A stretch of DNA of 13,342 bases, taken from NCBI GenBank assembly GCA_013042925.1, contig JABDPH010000111.1, forward strand, positions 1 to 13,342, in the 5' to 3' direction. Every line of letters starts with the position of its first letter. The stretch's first letter is position 1. Source of the DNA: Eudoraea sp. (GTDB lineage: Bacteria > Bacteroidota > Bacteroidia > Flavobacteriales > Flavobacteriaceae). Position numbers and translations under genes: made by a program. Positions 6,950 through 12,884 of this stretch are shown here, piece after piece. The notes under the pieces are model-generated. The model made no database searches. It was not told where the DNA came from and was given only the letters and a program-made list of their open reading frames with translations.

Positions 6950-7840
6950 ATGTCTGTAACTGCTTTTATATCTTACCTTACTCATGAAAAGAATTATTCA
7001 CCTAATACTGTGAAGGCCTATGAAAAAGATATTAGAGGATTTGCAAGTTTCTGTTTTGAGGAGTACGATATAAAGCACATAGAGAAGGCTGAGTATAATA
7101 TAATAAGAGGATGGTTAGTTCAAATGGTTAACGAGGGTTTATCTAACCGATCTGTAAATCGCAAAATAGCTTCATTGAAGGCTTATTATAAGTTTTTGTT
7201 GAAAACTGAAAACATACAGGTTAATCCTTTGGCTAAACACAAGGCCCTAAAAACTCCTACAAAAATTGAAGTACCTTTTTCTGAAAAGGAAATGGAGTCT
7301 CTTTTACAGCAAGTACATTTTGAAGATGGATTTGAAGGAAACAGGGACAGGTTAATTATAGAGTTGCTTTACACCACAGGAATAAGGAGAGCAGAACTAA
7401 TTAATCTTAGATTGACTGATATTGAGTTGTCACAAAAAAAGATGAAAGTATTAGGTAAAAGAAGTAAGGAAAGAATTATTCCACTCCTGGACTCTACAAT
7501 AAATTTGTTTGAGAAATATTTGGATGAAAGAATGAAGTTAGGGTCCGTTAAGGATAGTGACCATGTATTTCTTTCAAAATCAGGCATTAAAATTTATGAA
7601 ACACTTGTATATAGAATTATTAATGGGTATTTTAGTAAGGTCTCTTCCAAAGTTAAAAAGAGTCCGCATATACTCAGGCATACCTTCGCTACCCACCTTC
7701 TGAATAAAGGGGCAGATTTAAACTCGGTGAAGGAATTGTTAGGTCATGCCAGTTTGGCATCTACACAGGTTTACACACATAATAGTATAGCCGAATTGAA
7801 GAAAGTACATGCGTCTGCTCATCCAAGGAGCAAGAAATAG
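6950..7840 (+). CDS. xerC: Tyrosine recombinase, XerC-type
   Basis: A 296-residue tyrosine recombinase of the size and arrangement of XerC/XerD, which resolve chromosome dimers at dif sites during division. The N-terminal SAM-like core-binding domain occupies about residues 1-90 (FISYLTHEKNYSPNTVKAYE). The catalytic domain carries the full active-site set: R146 in TTGIRRAEL, K170 in LGKRSKERIIPL, H240 and R243 in HILRHTFATHLL, H266 in LGHASLAST, and the nucleophile Y275 in VYTH. Length, lack of extra domains and a core-gene setting favour a housekeeping Xer over a mobile-element integrase; no att-like repeats were seen nearby. XerC versus XerD cannot be separated with certainty from sequence alone. 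It lies between rpsU and the hibernation-factor gene, with a 42-nt gap to the latter, and may be transcribed with it. Confidence 0.88.
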   Translation: MSVTAFISYLTHEKNYSPNTVKAYEKDIRGFASFCFEEYDIKHIEKAEYNIIRGWLVQMVNEGLSNRSVNRKIASLKAYYKFLLKTENIQVNPLAKHKALKTPTKIEVPFSEKEMESLLQQVHFEDGFEGNRDRLIIELLYTTGIRRAELINLRLTDIELSQKKMKVLGKRSKERIIPLLDSTINLFEKYLDERMKLGSVKDSDHVFLSKSGIKIYETLVYRIINGYFSKVSSKVKKSPHILRHTFATHLLNKGADLNSVKELLGHASLASTQVYTHNSIAELKKVHASAHPRSKK

Positions 7841-7882
7841 TATAACGTTCTTTTCTATTGTTTAACTTAAAACATCTTACTT

Positions 7883-8200
7883 ATGACGGTGAATATACAA
7901 GCTGTGAATTTTAATGCTGACCCTAAGCTTCTAAATTTTATTCAATCTCGTTTAGACAAGCTCGAACTTTTTTATGATAAGATTGTCAGCTCAGATGTGT
8001 ATTTAAAGGTTGAAAATACCAGTATAAAGGAAAATAAAATTGTTGATATTAAACTGCACATTCCGAAGGATAAGTTTGTGGTAAAAAAGCAATGCAAATC
8101 TTTTGAAGAAGCAATTGATTCGGCGTGTAGTTCTTTGGAAAGAAAATTGGTTAAAAAGAAGAAAAAACCGAGGTTTCAGACCTCTTTAAAATTTTTATAA
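7883..8200 (+). CDS. hpf: Ribosome hibernation-promoting factor, short form (HPF/RaiA family)
   Basis: A 105-residue protein of the S30AE/HPF family. It shows the family's N-terminal strand (MTVNIQAVNFNADPKLLNFI), the helix with KLELFYDKI, the strand SSDVYLKVENTS and the second helix SFEEAIDSACSSLERKLVKKK, ending in a very basic tail. HPF/YfiA proteins bind in the mRNA and tRNA channel of the small subunit to inactivate or dimerise ribosomes in stationary phase or stress. It lacks the long C-terminal dimerisation domain of long-form HPF, so it should act as a short form. It follows xerC by 42 nt, and the promoter for the tRNA operon begins immediately after its stop codon. Confidence 0.9.
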   Translation: MTVNIQAVNFNADPKLLNFIQSRLDKLELFYDKIVSSDVYLKVENTSIKENKIVDIKLHIPKDKFVVKKQCKSFEEAIDSACSSLERKLVKKKKKPRFQTSLKFL

Positions 8201-8206
8201 AATAGT

Positions 8207-8236
8207 TTTGTTTAAAAAAATAATTATCTACATTTG
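8207..8236 (+). promoter_or_regulatory. Promoter of the tRNA-tuf operon
   Basis: TTTG at 8207-8210 and a perfect TACATTTG at 8229-8236, separated by 18 nt, fit the Bacteroidota consensus. No comparable promoter precedes tuf itself, so the four tRNAs and tuf are probably transcribed together from here. The predicted start falls in the following hairpin. Confidence 0.7.
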
Positions 8237-8237
8237 C

Positions 8238-8264
8238 AGTCCGTTAGAAATAGCGGACTTTTTT
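8238..8264 (+). terminator. Terminator-like hairpin at the hpf / tRNA operon boundary
   Basis: AGTCCGTTA (8238-8246) pairs with TAGCGGACT (8251-8259), nine pairs including one T-G, closed by a GAAA tetraloop and followed by T to 8264. It has the form of an intrinsic terminator and could end hpf transcription. It also begins 2 nt after the tRNA-operon -7 element, so it may form part of that transcript's 5' end. Confidence 0.7.
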
Positions 8265-8286
8265 ATGCTTTAAACGGCTTTAAAAA

Positions 8287-8360
8287 GCCGATGTAGCTCA
8301 GCTGGCTAGAGCAGCTGATTTGTAATCAGCAGGTCGTGGGTTCGAGTCCCTCCATCGGCT
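8287..8360 (+). tRNA. tRNA-Thr (anticodon TGT)
   Basis: A 74-nt cloverleaf. The acceptor GCCGATG pairs with CATCGGC (8353-8359), the D arm is TAGCTCAGCTGGCTAGAGCA, the anticodon stem GCTGA/TCAGC holds the loop TTTGTAA with anticodon TGT, and the T arm contains GTTCGAGTC. The discriminator is T and CCA is not encoded. It is the first tRNA of the operon. Confidence 0.97.
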
Positions 8361-8383
8361 CGTAAGTTCATAAAAATCAAGGA

Positions 8384-8465
8384 GGGGAGATACTCAAGCG
8401 GCCAACGAGGACAGACTGTAAATCTGTTGGTTTTACCTTCGCAGGTTCGAATCCTGCTCTCCCCA
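8384..8465 (+). tRNA. tRNA-Tyr (anticodon GTA)
   Basis: An 82-nt class II tRNA with a long variable arm. The acceptor GGGGAGA pairs with TCTCCCC (8458-8464), the anticodon stem ACAGA/TCTGT encloses CTGTAAA with anticodon GTA, and the T loop is GTTCGAATC. The discriminator is A and CCA is not encoded. It lies 23 nt after tRNA-Thr(TGT). Confidence 0.97.
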
Positions 8466-8601
8466 CAAATGGTAATTGAGAGCAGTTTGATGAAAATGCT
8501 TTTGGAATACCATGTCCGGAAAAAATAAGAATCTGGATATAAGTACAGTTCGGGACTAAAAAGATGTTTAGTAGAATTGGTGAAATTTTGTAAATAAAAT
8601 T
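8466..8601 (+). other. Long structured spacer between tRNA-Tyr and tRNA-Gly
   Basis: This 136-nt spacer holds no credible gene. ATGGTA (8469-8474) pairs with TACCAT (8508-8513), and inside it a 7-bp stem (8478-8484 with 8497-8503, G-U pairs included) can form. The rest is A/T-rich. It is probably a processed intercistronic spacer. Confidence 0.4.
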
Positions 8602-8674
8602 GCGGGAGTAGCTCAGTTGGTAGAGCGTCAGCCTTCCAAGCTGAATGTCGCCGGTTCGAACCCGGTCTCCCGCT
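8602..8674 (+). tRNA. tRNA-Gly (anticodon TCC)
   Basis: A 73-nt cloverleaf. The acceptor GCGGGAG pairs with CTCCCGC (8667-8673), the D arm is TAGCTCAGTTGGTAGAGC, the anticodon stem TCAGC/GCTGA encloses CTTCCAA with anticodon TCC, and the T arm contains GGTTCGAACC. The discriminator is T and CCA is not encoded. Confidence 0.97.
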
Positions 8675-8708
8675 CAAAGAAATTGAGTTAACGTTTGCTA
8701 TTATGATA

Positions 8709-8726
8709 GAGGTTAGTTTTAACCTT
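8709..8726 (+). other. Small hairpin in the tRNA-Gly / tRNA-Thr spacer
   Basis: GAGGTTA (8709-8715) pairs with TAACCTT (8720-8726), with one G-T pair and a GTTT loop. It lies in the 84-nt spacer (8675-8758) between tRNA-Gly and tRNA-Thr(GGT), which otherwise shows no gene. There is no T tract, so a processing or spacer role is more likely than termination. Confidence 0.35.
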
Positions 8727-8758
8727 ATAGTCAAAATACAAAACCTGAAGACCCATAA

Positions 8759-8830
8759 GCCGACGTAGCTCAGGGGTAGAGCGTTTCCTTGGTAAGGAAG
8801 AGGTCACGGGTTCAATTCCCGTCGTTGGCT
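8759..8830 (+). tRNA. tRNA-Thr (anticodon GGT)
   Basis: A 72-nt cloverleaf. The acceptor GCCGACG pairs with CGTTGGC (8823-8829, one G-T pair), the D arm is TAGCTCAGGGGTAGAGC, the anticodon loop TTGGTAA carries anticodon GGT, and the T arm contains GGTTCAATTCC. The discriminator is T and CCA is not encoded. Together with tRNA-Thr(TGT) it lets the operon supply two threonine isoacceptors. It lies 61 nt before tuf. Confidence 0.97.
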
Positions 8831-8891
8831 CAAAATAAATTAGGCATTAATTATTGTACACTAATATAAACTAAGATTAAATTCACTCAAA

Positions 8892-10079
8892 ATGGCAAAG
8901 GAAACTTTTGATCGTTCCAAACCGCACTTAAATATTGGTACTATTGGACACGTAGATCACGGTAAAACTACATTAACTGCTGCTATTACTACTGTTTTGG
9001 CAAACGCAGGATTATCTGAAATGAGAAGTTTCGATTCTATCGATAACGCTCCGGAAGAAAAGGAAAGAGGTATTACAATTAATACTTCTCATGTTGAATA
9101 CTCAACAGCGAATCGTCATTACGCACACGTAGATTGTCCTGGTCACGCGGATTATGTCAAGAACATGGTAACAGGTGCTGCACAAATGGACGGAGCTATC
9201 TTAGTGGTTGCTGCTACAGATGGTCCAATGCCTCAAACCAGAGAGCATATCCTTTTAGGTCGCCAGGTAGGTATTCCTAGAATCGTTGTTTTCTTGAATA
9301 AAGTGGACATGGTTGACGATGATGAGCTATTAGAACTTGTTGAAATGGAAGTTAGAGAACTTCTTTCTTTCTATGAGTACGATGGTGATAATGGTCCTGT
9401 TATCTCGGGTTCTGCTTTAGGAGCTTTAAATGGTGAGCAAAAGTGGGTAGATACAGTTATGGAACTTATGACTGCTGTTGACGAATGGATTGAGTTGCCT
9501 AAAAGAGATGTTGAGAAAGATTTCTTAATGCCTGTTGAAGATGTATTTACCATTACAGGTCGTGGTACTGTTGCAACTGGCCGAATAGAAACTGGAATAG
9601 CCAATACTGGTGATCCTGTTGACATCATAGGTATGGGTGCAGAAAAATTATCCTCTACAGTAACCGGGGTTGAGATGTTCCGTAAAATTTTGGATAGAGG
9701 AGAAGCAGGTGATAACGTTGGTATTTTACTAAGGGGTATTGAAAAATCTCAAATTAGCAGAGGTATGGTTATTTGTAAGCCTGGTTCTGTTAAGCCACAT
9801 GCTAAATTTGAGGCTGAGGTTTATATCCTTAAAAAAGAAGAAGGTGGTCGTCATACTCCATTCCACAACAACTATCGTCCACAGTTCTATGTTAGAACAA
9901 CGGATGTTACTGGAACCATAAACCTTCCTAGTGGAGTTGAAATGGTGATGCCTGGTGATAACTTAACTATTTCTGTAGACCTTATCCAGCCTATCGCATT
10001 AAGCGAAGGACTTCGATTTGCCATCCGAGAAGGAGGTAGAACTGTAGGAGCTGGTCAGGTAACTAAGATTTTAGATTAA
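8892..10079 (+). CDS. tuf: Elongation factor Tu
   Basis: A 395-residue translational GTPase that delivers aminoacyl-tRNA to the ribosomal A site. All G motifs are intact: GHVDHGKT (19-26), the switch I region RGITI with T62, DCPGH (81-85), NKVD (136-139) and SAL (174-176). Domain 2 (about 210-300) includes [13 protein letters not shown], and domain 3 ends with [20 protein letters not shown], the conserved C-terminus. Length is normal and the start is the standard [12 protein letters not shown]. No Shine-Dalgarno is present; the start follows A-rich sequence as is usual in this group. It is the last protein gene of the tRNA operon and is followed by a hairpin and tRNA-Trp. Confidence 0.98.
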   Translation: MAKETFDRSKPHLNIGTIGHVDHGKTTLTAAITTVLANAGLSEMRSFDSIDNAPEEKERGITINTSHVEYSTANRHYAHVDCPGHADYVKNMVTGAAQMDGAILVVAATDGPMPQTREHILLGRQVGIPRIVVFLNKVDMVDDDELLELVEMEVRELLSFYEYDGDNGPVISGSALGALNGEQKWVDTVMELMTAVDEWIELPKRDVEKDFLMPVEDVFTITGRGTVATGRIETGIANTGDPVDIIGMGAEKLSSTVTGVEMFRKILDRGEAGDNVGILLRGIEKSQISRGMVICKPGSVKPHAKFEAEVYILKKEEGGRHTPFHNNYRPQFYVRTTDVTGTINLPSGVEMVMPGDNLTISVDLIQPIALSEGLRFAIREGGRTVGAGQVTKILD

Positions 10080-10096
10080 TTACTATATAATTTTTG

Positions 10097-10135
10097 CACT
10101 AAGGGTGTTCCGTTTTGGCGGGATACCTTTCAGTG
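10097..10135 (+). other. Large hairpin between tuf and tRNA-Trp
   Basis: GGTGTTCCG (10104-10112) pairs with CGGGATACC (10119-10127) with two wobble pairs and a TTTTGG loop. The stem extends through AAG/TTT and, after a one-base bulge, CACT/AGTG, about 16 pairs in all. No T tract follows, so it is not a standard terminator. It ends 9 nt before tRNA-Trp and may be a processing site or mRNA 3'-end stabiliser. Confidence 0.5.
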
Positions 10136-10144
10136 TAAATATAA

Positions 10145-10217
10145 ACGGGTGTAGCTCAGTTGGTAGAGCACTGGTCTCCAAAACCAGGTGTCGGGAGTTC
10201 GAGCCTCTCCTCCCGTG
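10145..10217 (+). tRNA. tRNA-Trp (anticodon CCA)
   Basis: A 73-nt cloverleaf. The acceptor strand ACGGGTG faces CTCCCGT (10210-10216) with a T-T mismatch at the sixth pair. The D arm is TAGCTCAGTTGGTAGAGC, the anticodon stem CTGGT/ACCAG encloses CTCCAAA with anticodon CCA, and the T loop is TTCGAGC. The discriminator is G, as expected for Trp, and CCA is not encoded. It stands alone between tuf and secE. Confidence 0.95.
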
Positions 10218-10222
10218 CTAAG

Positions 10223-10273
10223 AAAAAACAGGAGTTTGGAGAGAATTACCAAAAGTAATGATCTTGTTTTTTT
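10223..10273 (+). other. A/T-rich nested hairpin between tRNA-Trp and secE
   Basis: AAAAAACAGGA (10223-10233) can pair with TCTTGTTTTTT (10262-10272), enclosing a second hairpin ATTAC/GTAAT (10245-10249 with 10255-10259). The T tract is mostly used in the stem. It could be a weak terminator after tRNA-Trp or a tRNA 3'-processing element; the A/T pairing makes it weak. Confidence 0.3.
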
Positions 10274-10323
10274 GCTGAGTAGTAGAGTTTTATAATAGCC
10301 TTTTAAGGAATAAAAGAATTGGT

Positions 10324-10512
10324 ATGTTAACTTATATAAAGGAGTCAATAGAAGAATTAAGACATAATGTTACATTGCCATCTAGAGCAGAGTCATCTAA
10401 TCTTATGGTCATTGTAGCTGTGTTTTCAATATTGTTTGCTTTAGCAACCTGGGGTGTAGATACCATATTTAGCGAACTAATACAACTTTACTTTAACGCC
10501 TTAATAAATTAA
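10324..10512 (+). CDS. secE: Preprotein translocase subunit SecE
   Basis: A 62-residue short SecE, the essential small subunit of the SecYEG channel in the cytoplasmic membrane. It has the amphipathic cytosolic helix YIKESIEELRHNVTLP (about 4-19) and a single membrane helix at about 27-49 containing FALATWGVDTIF. Its place directly before nusG is the almost universal bacterial order and supports the call. The linker SRAESSN between the two helices looks diverged from what I would expect in flavobacterial relatives, where a tryptophan is common. The start is the only nearby ATG in frame. The stop is 11 nt before the preferred nusG start. Confidence 0.92.
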   Translation: MLTYIKESIEELRHNVTLPSRAESSNLMVIVAVFSILFALATWGVDTIFSELIQLYFNALIN

Positions 10513-10523
10513 GTTTGAGACCT

Positions 10524-11075
10524 ATGTCTGAAGTATTAGAAAAGAAATGGTATGTAGTAAGAGCAGTCAGTGGTCAGGAGAATAAGATCAAAGGCTACAT
10601 AGAAAGCGAAGTAGAACGCCATGGTTTTGGGGATTATCTGGAAGAAGTTTTAGTGCCAACAGAGAAAGTGGTGCAGATAAGAAACGGGAAAAAGATAAAT
10701 AAAGAGAGAGTCTATTTTCCGGGATATATTATGATCAAAGCTAATTTGGGTGGAGAAATGATTCATATAATCCGCTCAATAACTAATGTAATTGGCTTTT
10801 TAGGTGAGACAAAAGGCGGAGATCCGGTTCCATTAAGAAAGGCCGAAGTAAACCGAATGTTAGGAAAGGTAGACGAATTGGCTATTAATACAGACAGTGT
10901 AGCTATACCGTTTATTCTGGGAGAAACTGTTAAGGTGATAGATGGACCATTCAATGGATTTAATGGTACCGTTGAAAAGATTAATGAGGAGAAGAGAAAG
11001 CTTGAAGTAATGGTGAAAATTTTCGGAAGAAAAACACCATTGGAATTGAGCTACATGCAAGTAGAAAAAGTATAG
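10524..11075 (+). CDS. nusG: Transcription termination/antitermination protein NusG
   Basis: A 183-residue NusG. The ATG at 10524 is chosen because it gives MSEVLEKKWYVVRAVSGQEN, the usual N-terminus; an in-frame TTG at 10515 would add only three residues and is less likely. The NGN domain (about 8-115) includes WYVVRAVSGQE and RVYFPGYIMIK and binds RNA polymerase across the cleft. The C-terminal KOW domain (about 128-183) contains the GETVKVIDGPFNGFNGTVE motif, which contacts Rho or ribosomal protein S10 to couple transcription with translation. It is 11 nt after secE and precedes the rplK leader. There are no insertions such as those in the specialised NusG paralogues of Bacteroidota. Confidence 0.96.
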   Translation: MSEVLEKKWYVVRAVSGQENKIKGYIESEVERHGFGDYLEEVLVPTEKVVQIRNGKKINKERVYFPGYIMIKANLGGEMIHIIRSITNVIGFLGETKGGDPVPLRKAEVNRMLGKVDELAINTDSVAIPFILGETVKVIDGPFNGFNGTVEKINEEKRKLEVMVKIFGRKTPLELSYMQVEKV

Positions 11076-11095
11076 AAAATTGTTACATATATATA

Positions 11096-11129
11096 AAAGT
11101 TGTGTTGCTTCCAAATTATAACACACTTT
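11096..11129 (+). promoter_or_regulatory. Hairpin in the rplK leader
   Basis: AAAGT (11096-11100) and GTGTT (11102-11106), separated by a bulged T, pair with AACAC-A-CTTT (11120-11129), leaving a 13-nt loop GCTTCCAAATTAT. It is the only clear structure in the 71-nt nusG-rplK gap and ends 17 nt before rplK. No T tract follows. It could be an autoregulatory site for an operon protein such as L1, but this is inferred from position only. Confidence 0.45.
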
Positions 11130-11146
11130 AAATTTAATTTAAAACA

Positions 11147-11584
11147 ATGGCAAAAGAAGTAAGTAAAGTAGTTAAACTACAAGTTAGGGGAGGTGTTGCG
11201 AATCCGTCGCCACCGGTTGGACCCGCTTTAGGTGCTGCCGGCGTTAACATCATGGAGTTCTGTAAGCAGTTTAATGCGCGTACACAGGACAAACAAGGCA
11301 AAATTCTGCCGGTTGTTATCACCGTATTTAAGGACAAATCATTTGATTTTGTTGTTAAAACACCACCGGCGGCAGTGCAACTTTTGGAAGCGGCTAAGAT
11401 TAAGAAAGGATCTGGCGAACCTAACCGAGTAAAATCAGGGAACGTTTCTTGGGACCAGGTAAAAAGTATTGCGGAGGACAAAATGGTAGACCTTAATGCT
11501 TTTACTGTAGAATCCGCAATGTCCATGGTGGCAGGTACTGCCAGATCTATGGGATTGAAAGTTTCAGGAAAAAGACCTTTTTAA
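11147..11584 (+). CDS. rplK: 50S ribosomal protein uL11
   Basis: A 145-residue protein of standard length. It binds the GTPase-associated centre of 23S rRNA at the base of the L10-L12 stalk and takes part in factor-dependent GTP hydrolysis and the stringent response. The N-terminal domain has the flexible segment [13 protein letters not shown] and then [12 protein letters not shown]. The C-terminal rRNA-binding domain includes the linker [12 protein letters not shown] and ends [18 protein letters not shown]. The start ([13 protein letters not shown]) is the family norm and is preceded by A-rich sequence without a Shine-Dalgarno. It is 22 nt before rplA. Confidence 0.97.
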   Translation: MAKEVSKVVKLQVRGGVANPSPPVGPALGAAGVNIMEFCKQFNARTQDKQGKILPVVITVFKDKSFDFVVKTPPAAVQLLEAAKIKKGSGEPNRVKSGNVSWDQVKSIAEDKMVDLNAFTVESAMSMVAGTARSMGLKVSGKRPF

Positions 11585-11606
11585 AATCTTAAAAGCAATT
11601 TTTAAC

Positions 11607-12296
11607 ATGGCAAAATTAACTAGAAAGCAAAAAGAAGCATATGCTAAGATAGAAAAAGATAAACTCTATTCTGTTGAAGAAGCTTCTGCGCTTGTAAAAG
11701 AAATAACCAAAACAAAGTTTGATGCAAGTATCGACTTGGCAGTTAGGTTAGGAGTAGATCCACGTAAAGCCAATCAAATGGTTCGTGGTGTTGTGACATT
11801 GCCTCATGGTACCGGTAAAGACGTAAAAGTCCTTGCTTTGGTAACGCCTGATAAAGAATCAGAAGCTAAAGAAGCTGGTGCAGACTTTGTTGGATTGGAT
11901 GAGTATTTGGATAAAATAAAAGGCGGTTGGACAGATGTAGATGTAATAATCACAATGCCGAGTGTCATGGGTAAATTAGGACCTTTAGGACGAGTTCTAG
12001 GTCCAAGAGGATTAATGCCCAATCCAAAAACAGGTACGGTAACAATGGATGTGGCTAAGGCAATATCAGATGTAAAAGCAGGTAAAATCGATTTTAAAGT
12101 AGACAAAACCGGGATAGTACATGCGGCTATAGGAAAGGCTTCTTTTTCACCGGAAAAAATTGCTGGAAACGCCCAGGAATTGCTGGATACTTTAAATAAG
12201 TTAAAACCGGCTGCGGCAAAAGGTATATATATGAAAAGTATATATATGTCTAGTACAATGAGTCCTAGTCTCCAATTAGATCCTAAAGCAGTTTAA
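11607..12296 (+). CDS. rplA: 50S ribosomal protein uL1
   Basis: A 229-residue protein of normal length that forms the mobile L1 stalk and helps release the E-site tRNA; in many bacteria it also represses its own operon by binding the rplK leader mRNA. The start [20 protein letters not shown], the segment [18 protein letters not shown] and the signature [15 protein letters not shown] are all present, with domain II inserted between the halves of domain I as usual. The C-terminal [17 protein letters not shown] is conserved in type. A short repeat TATATATATG encodes part of IYMKSIYM at 12225-12247 and is explained by the protein. The gap to rplJ is only 18 nt. Confidence 0.97.
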   Translation: MAKLTRKQKEAYAKIEKDKLYSVEEASALVKEITKTKFDASIDLAVRLGVDPRKANQMVRGVVTLPHGTGKDVKVLALVTPDKESEAKEAGADFVGLDEYLDKIKGGWTDVDVIITMPSVMGKLGPLGRVLGPRGLMPNPKTGTVTMDVAKAISDVKAGKIDFKVDKTGIVHAAIGKASFSPEKIAGNAQELLDTLNKLKPAAAKGIYMKSIYMSSTMSPSLQLDPKAV

Positions 12297-12314
12297 CTGT
12301 AAACGTTTAAAATC

Positions 12315-12830
12315 ATGACAAAAGAAGAAAAAGCAATCGTTATAGAAGATTTGACGGCTCAGTTAGCTGATAATTCAACGATTTATTTGGCAGATATTTC
12401 CGGACTGGATGCATTGGCAACCTCAGCATTAAGAAGAGCTTGTTTTAAAGCAAACATAAAATTGTCTGTAGTAAAGAATACTTTACTTGCAAAGGCAATG
12501 GAAGCTTCTGAAAAAGAATTCGGAGAATTGCCTGAAACGTTAAAGGGAAATACTTCTTTAATGTTTTCAGAAACCGGTAATGGGCCAGCAAAGCTTATTA
12601 AAAGTTTTCGAAAAAAATCAGACAAACCTTTATTAAAAGGCGCTTTTGTAGAAGAAGCAATTTTTGTAGGTGATGAGAATTTGGATACTTTGGTTAGCAT
12701 TAAATCCAAGGAGGAAGTGATAGGCGAGATTATTGGTCTGTTACAATCCCCGGCCAAGAATGTTATTTCTGGATTAAAATCCGGAGGTGGAAAACTGGCA
12801 GGAATCCTCAAAACATTATCTGAAAAATAA
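12315..12830 (+). CDS. rplJ: 50S ribosomal protein uL10
   Basis: A 171-residue protein that anchors L12 dimers to the ribosome through its C-terminal helix and binds 23S rRNA near L11 through its N-terminal domain. The N-terminus TKEEKAIVIEDLTAQLADN, the segment LRRACFKANIKLSVVKNTLL and the following TSLMFSETGNGPAKLIKSF are typical of the family. The C-terminus (PAKNVISGLKSGGGKLAGIL) is the L12-binding helix. In Escherichia coli the L10-L12 complex represses this operon through a long leader before rplJ; the 18-nt gap here leaves no space for such an element. Overall length and start are normal. Confidence 0.96.
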   Translation: MTKEEKAIVIEDLTAQLADNSTIYLADISGLDALATSALRRACFKANIKLSVVKNTLLAKAMEASEKEFGELPETLKGNTSLMFSETGNGPAKLIKSFRKKSDKPLLKGAFVEEAIFVGDENLDTLVSIKSKEEVIGEIIGLLQSPAKNVISGLKSGGGKLAGILKTLSEK

Positions 12831-12884
12831 TTAATACGCACTAAAAACTAGAATAATTTAAGAATTTTATTAAACGATAGAAAA

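Noticed and set aside
6950..7840. Recombinase as evidence of an integrated mobile element
   Set aside because: Flanking genes are core, no att-like repeats or phage genes are present, and size and motifs fit a housekeeping Xer protein.
8306..8734. 142-codon open frame on the minus strand across the tRNA cluster
   Set aside because: It is the antisense of tRNA-Thr, tRNA-Tyr and tRNA-Gly. Its peptides (such as GRPGSNRRHSAWKADALP) are the well-known false proteins produced by translating tRNA genes backwards.
10130..10348. 72-codon minus-strand open frame over tRNA-Trp
   Set aside because: It contains the typical antisense-tRNA peptide GGEARTPDTWFW and is explained by the tRNA.
10515..10523. 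TTG start for nusG three codons upstream
   Set aside because: The ATG at 10524 gives the conserved N-terminus MSEVLEKKWYVVRAVSGQ, so the TTG is unnecessary.
10860..11126. 88-codon minus-strand open frame over the end of nusG
   Set aside because: It is antisense to nusG, has low-complexity composition and no recognisable domain or neighbour logic.
12225..12247. TATATATATG repeat near the end of rplA
   Set aside because: It encodes the conserved uL1 C-terminal IYMKSIYM segment and needs no separate explanation.
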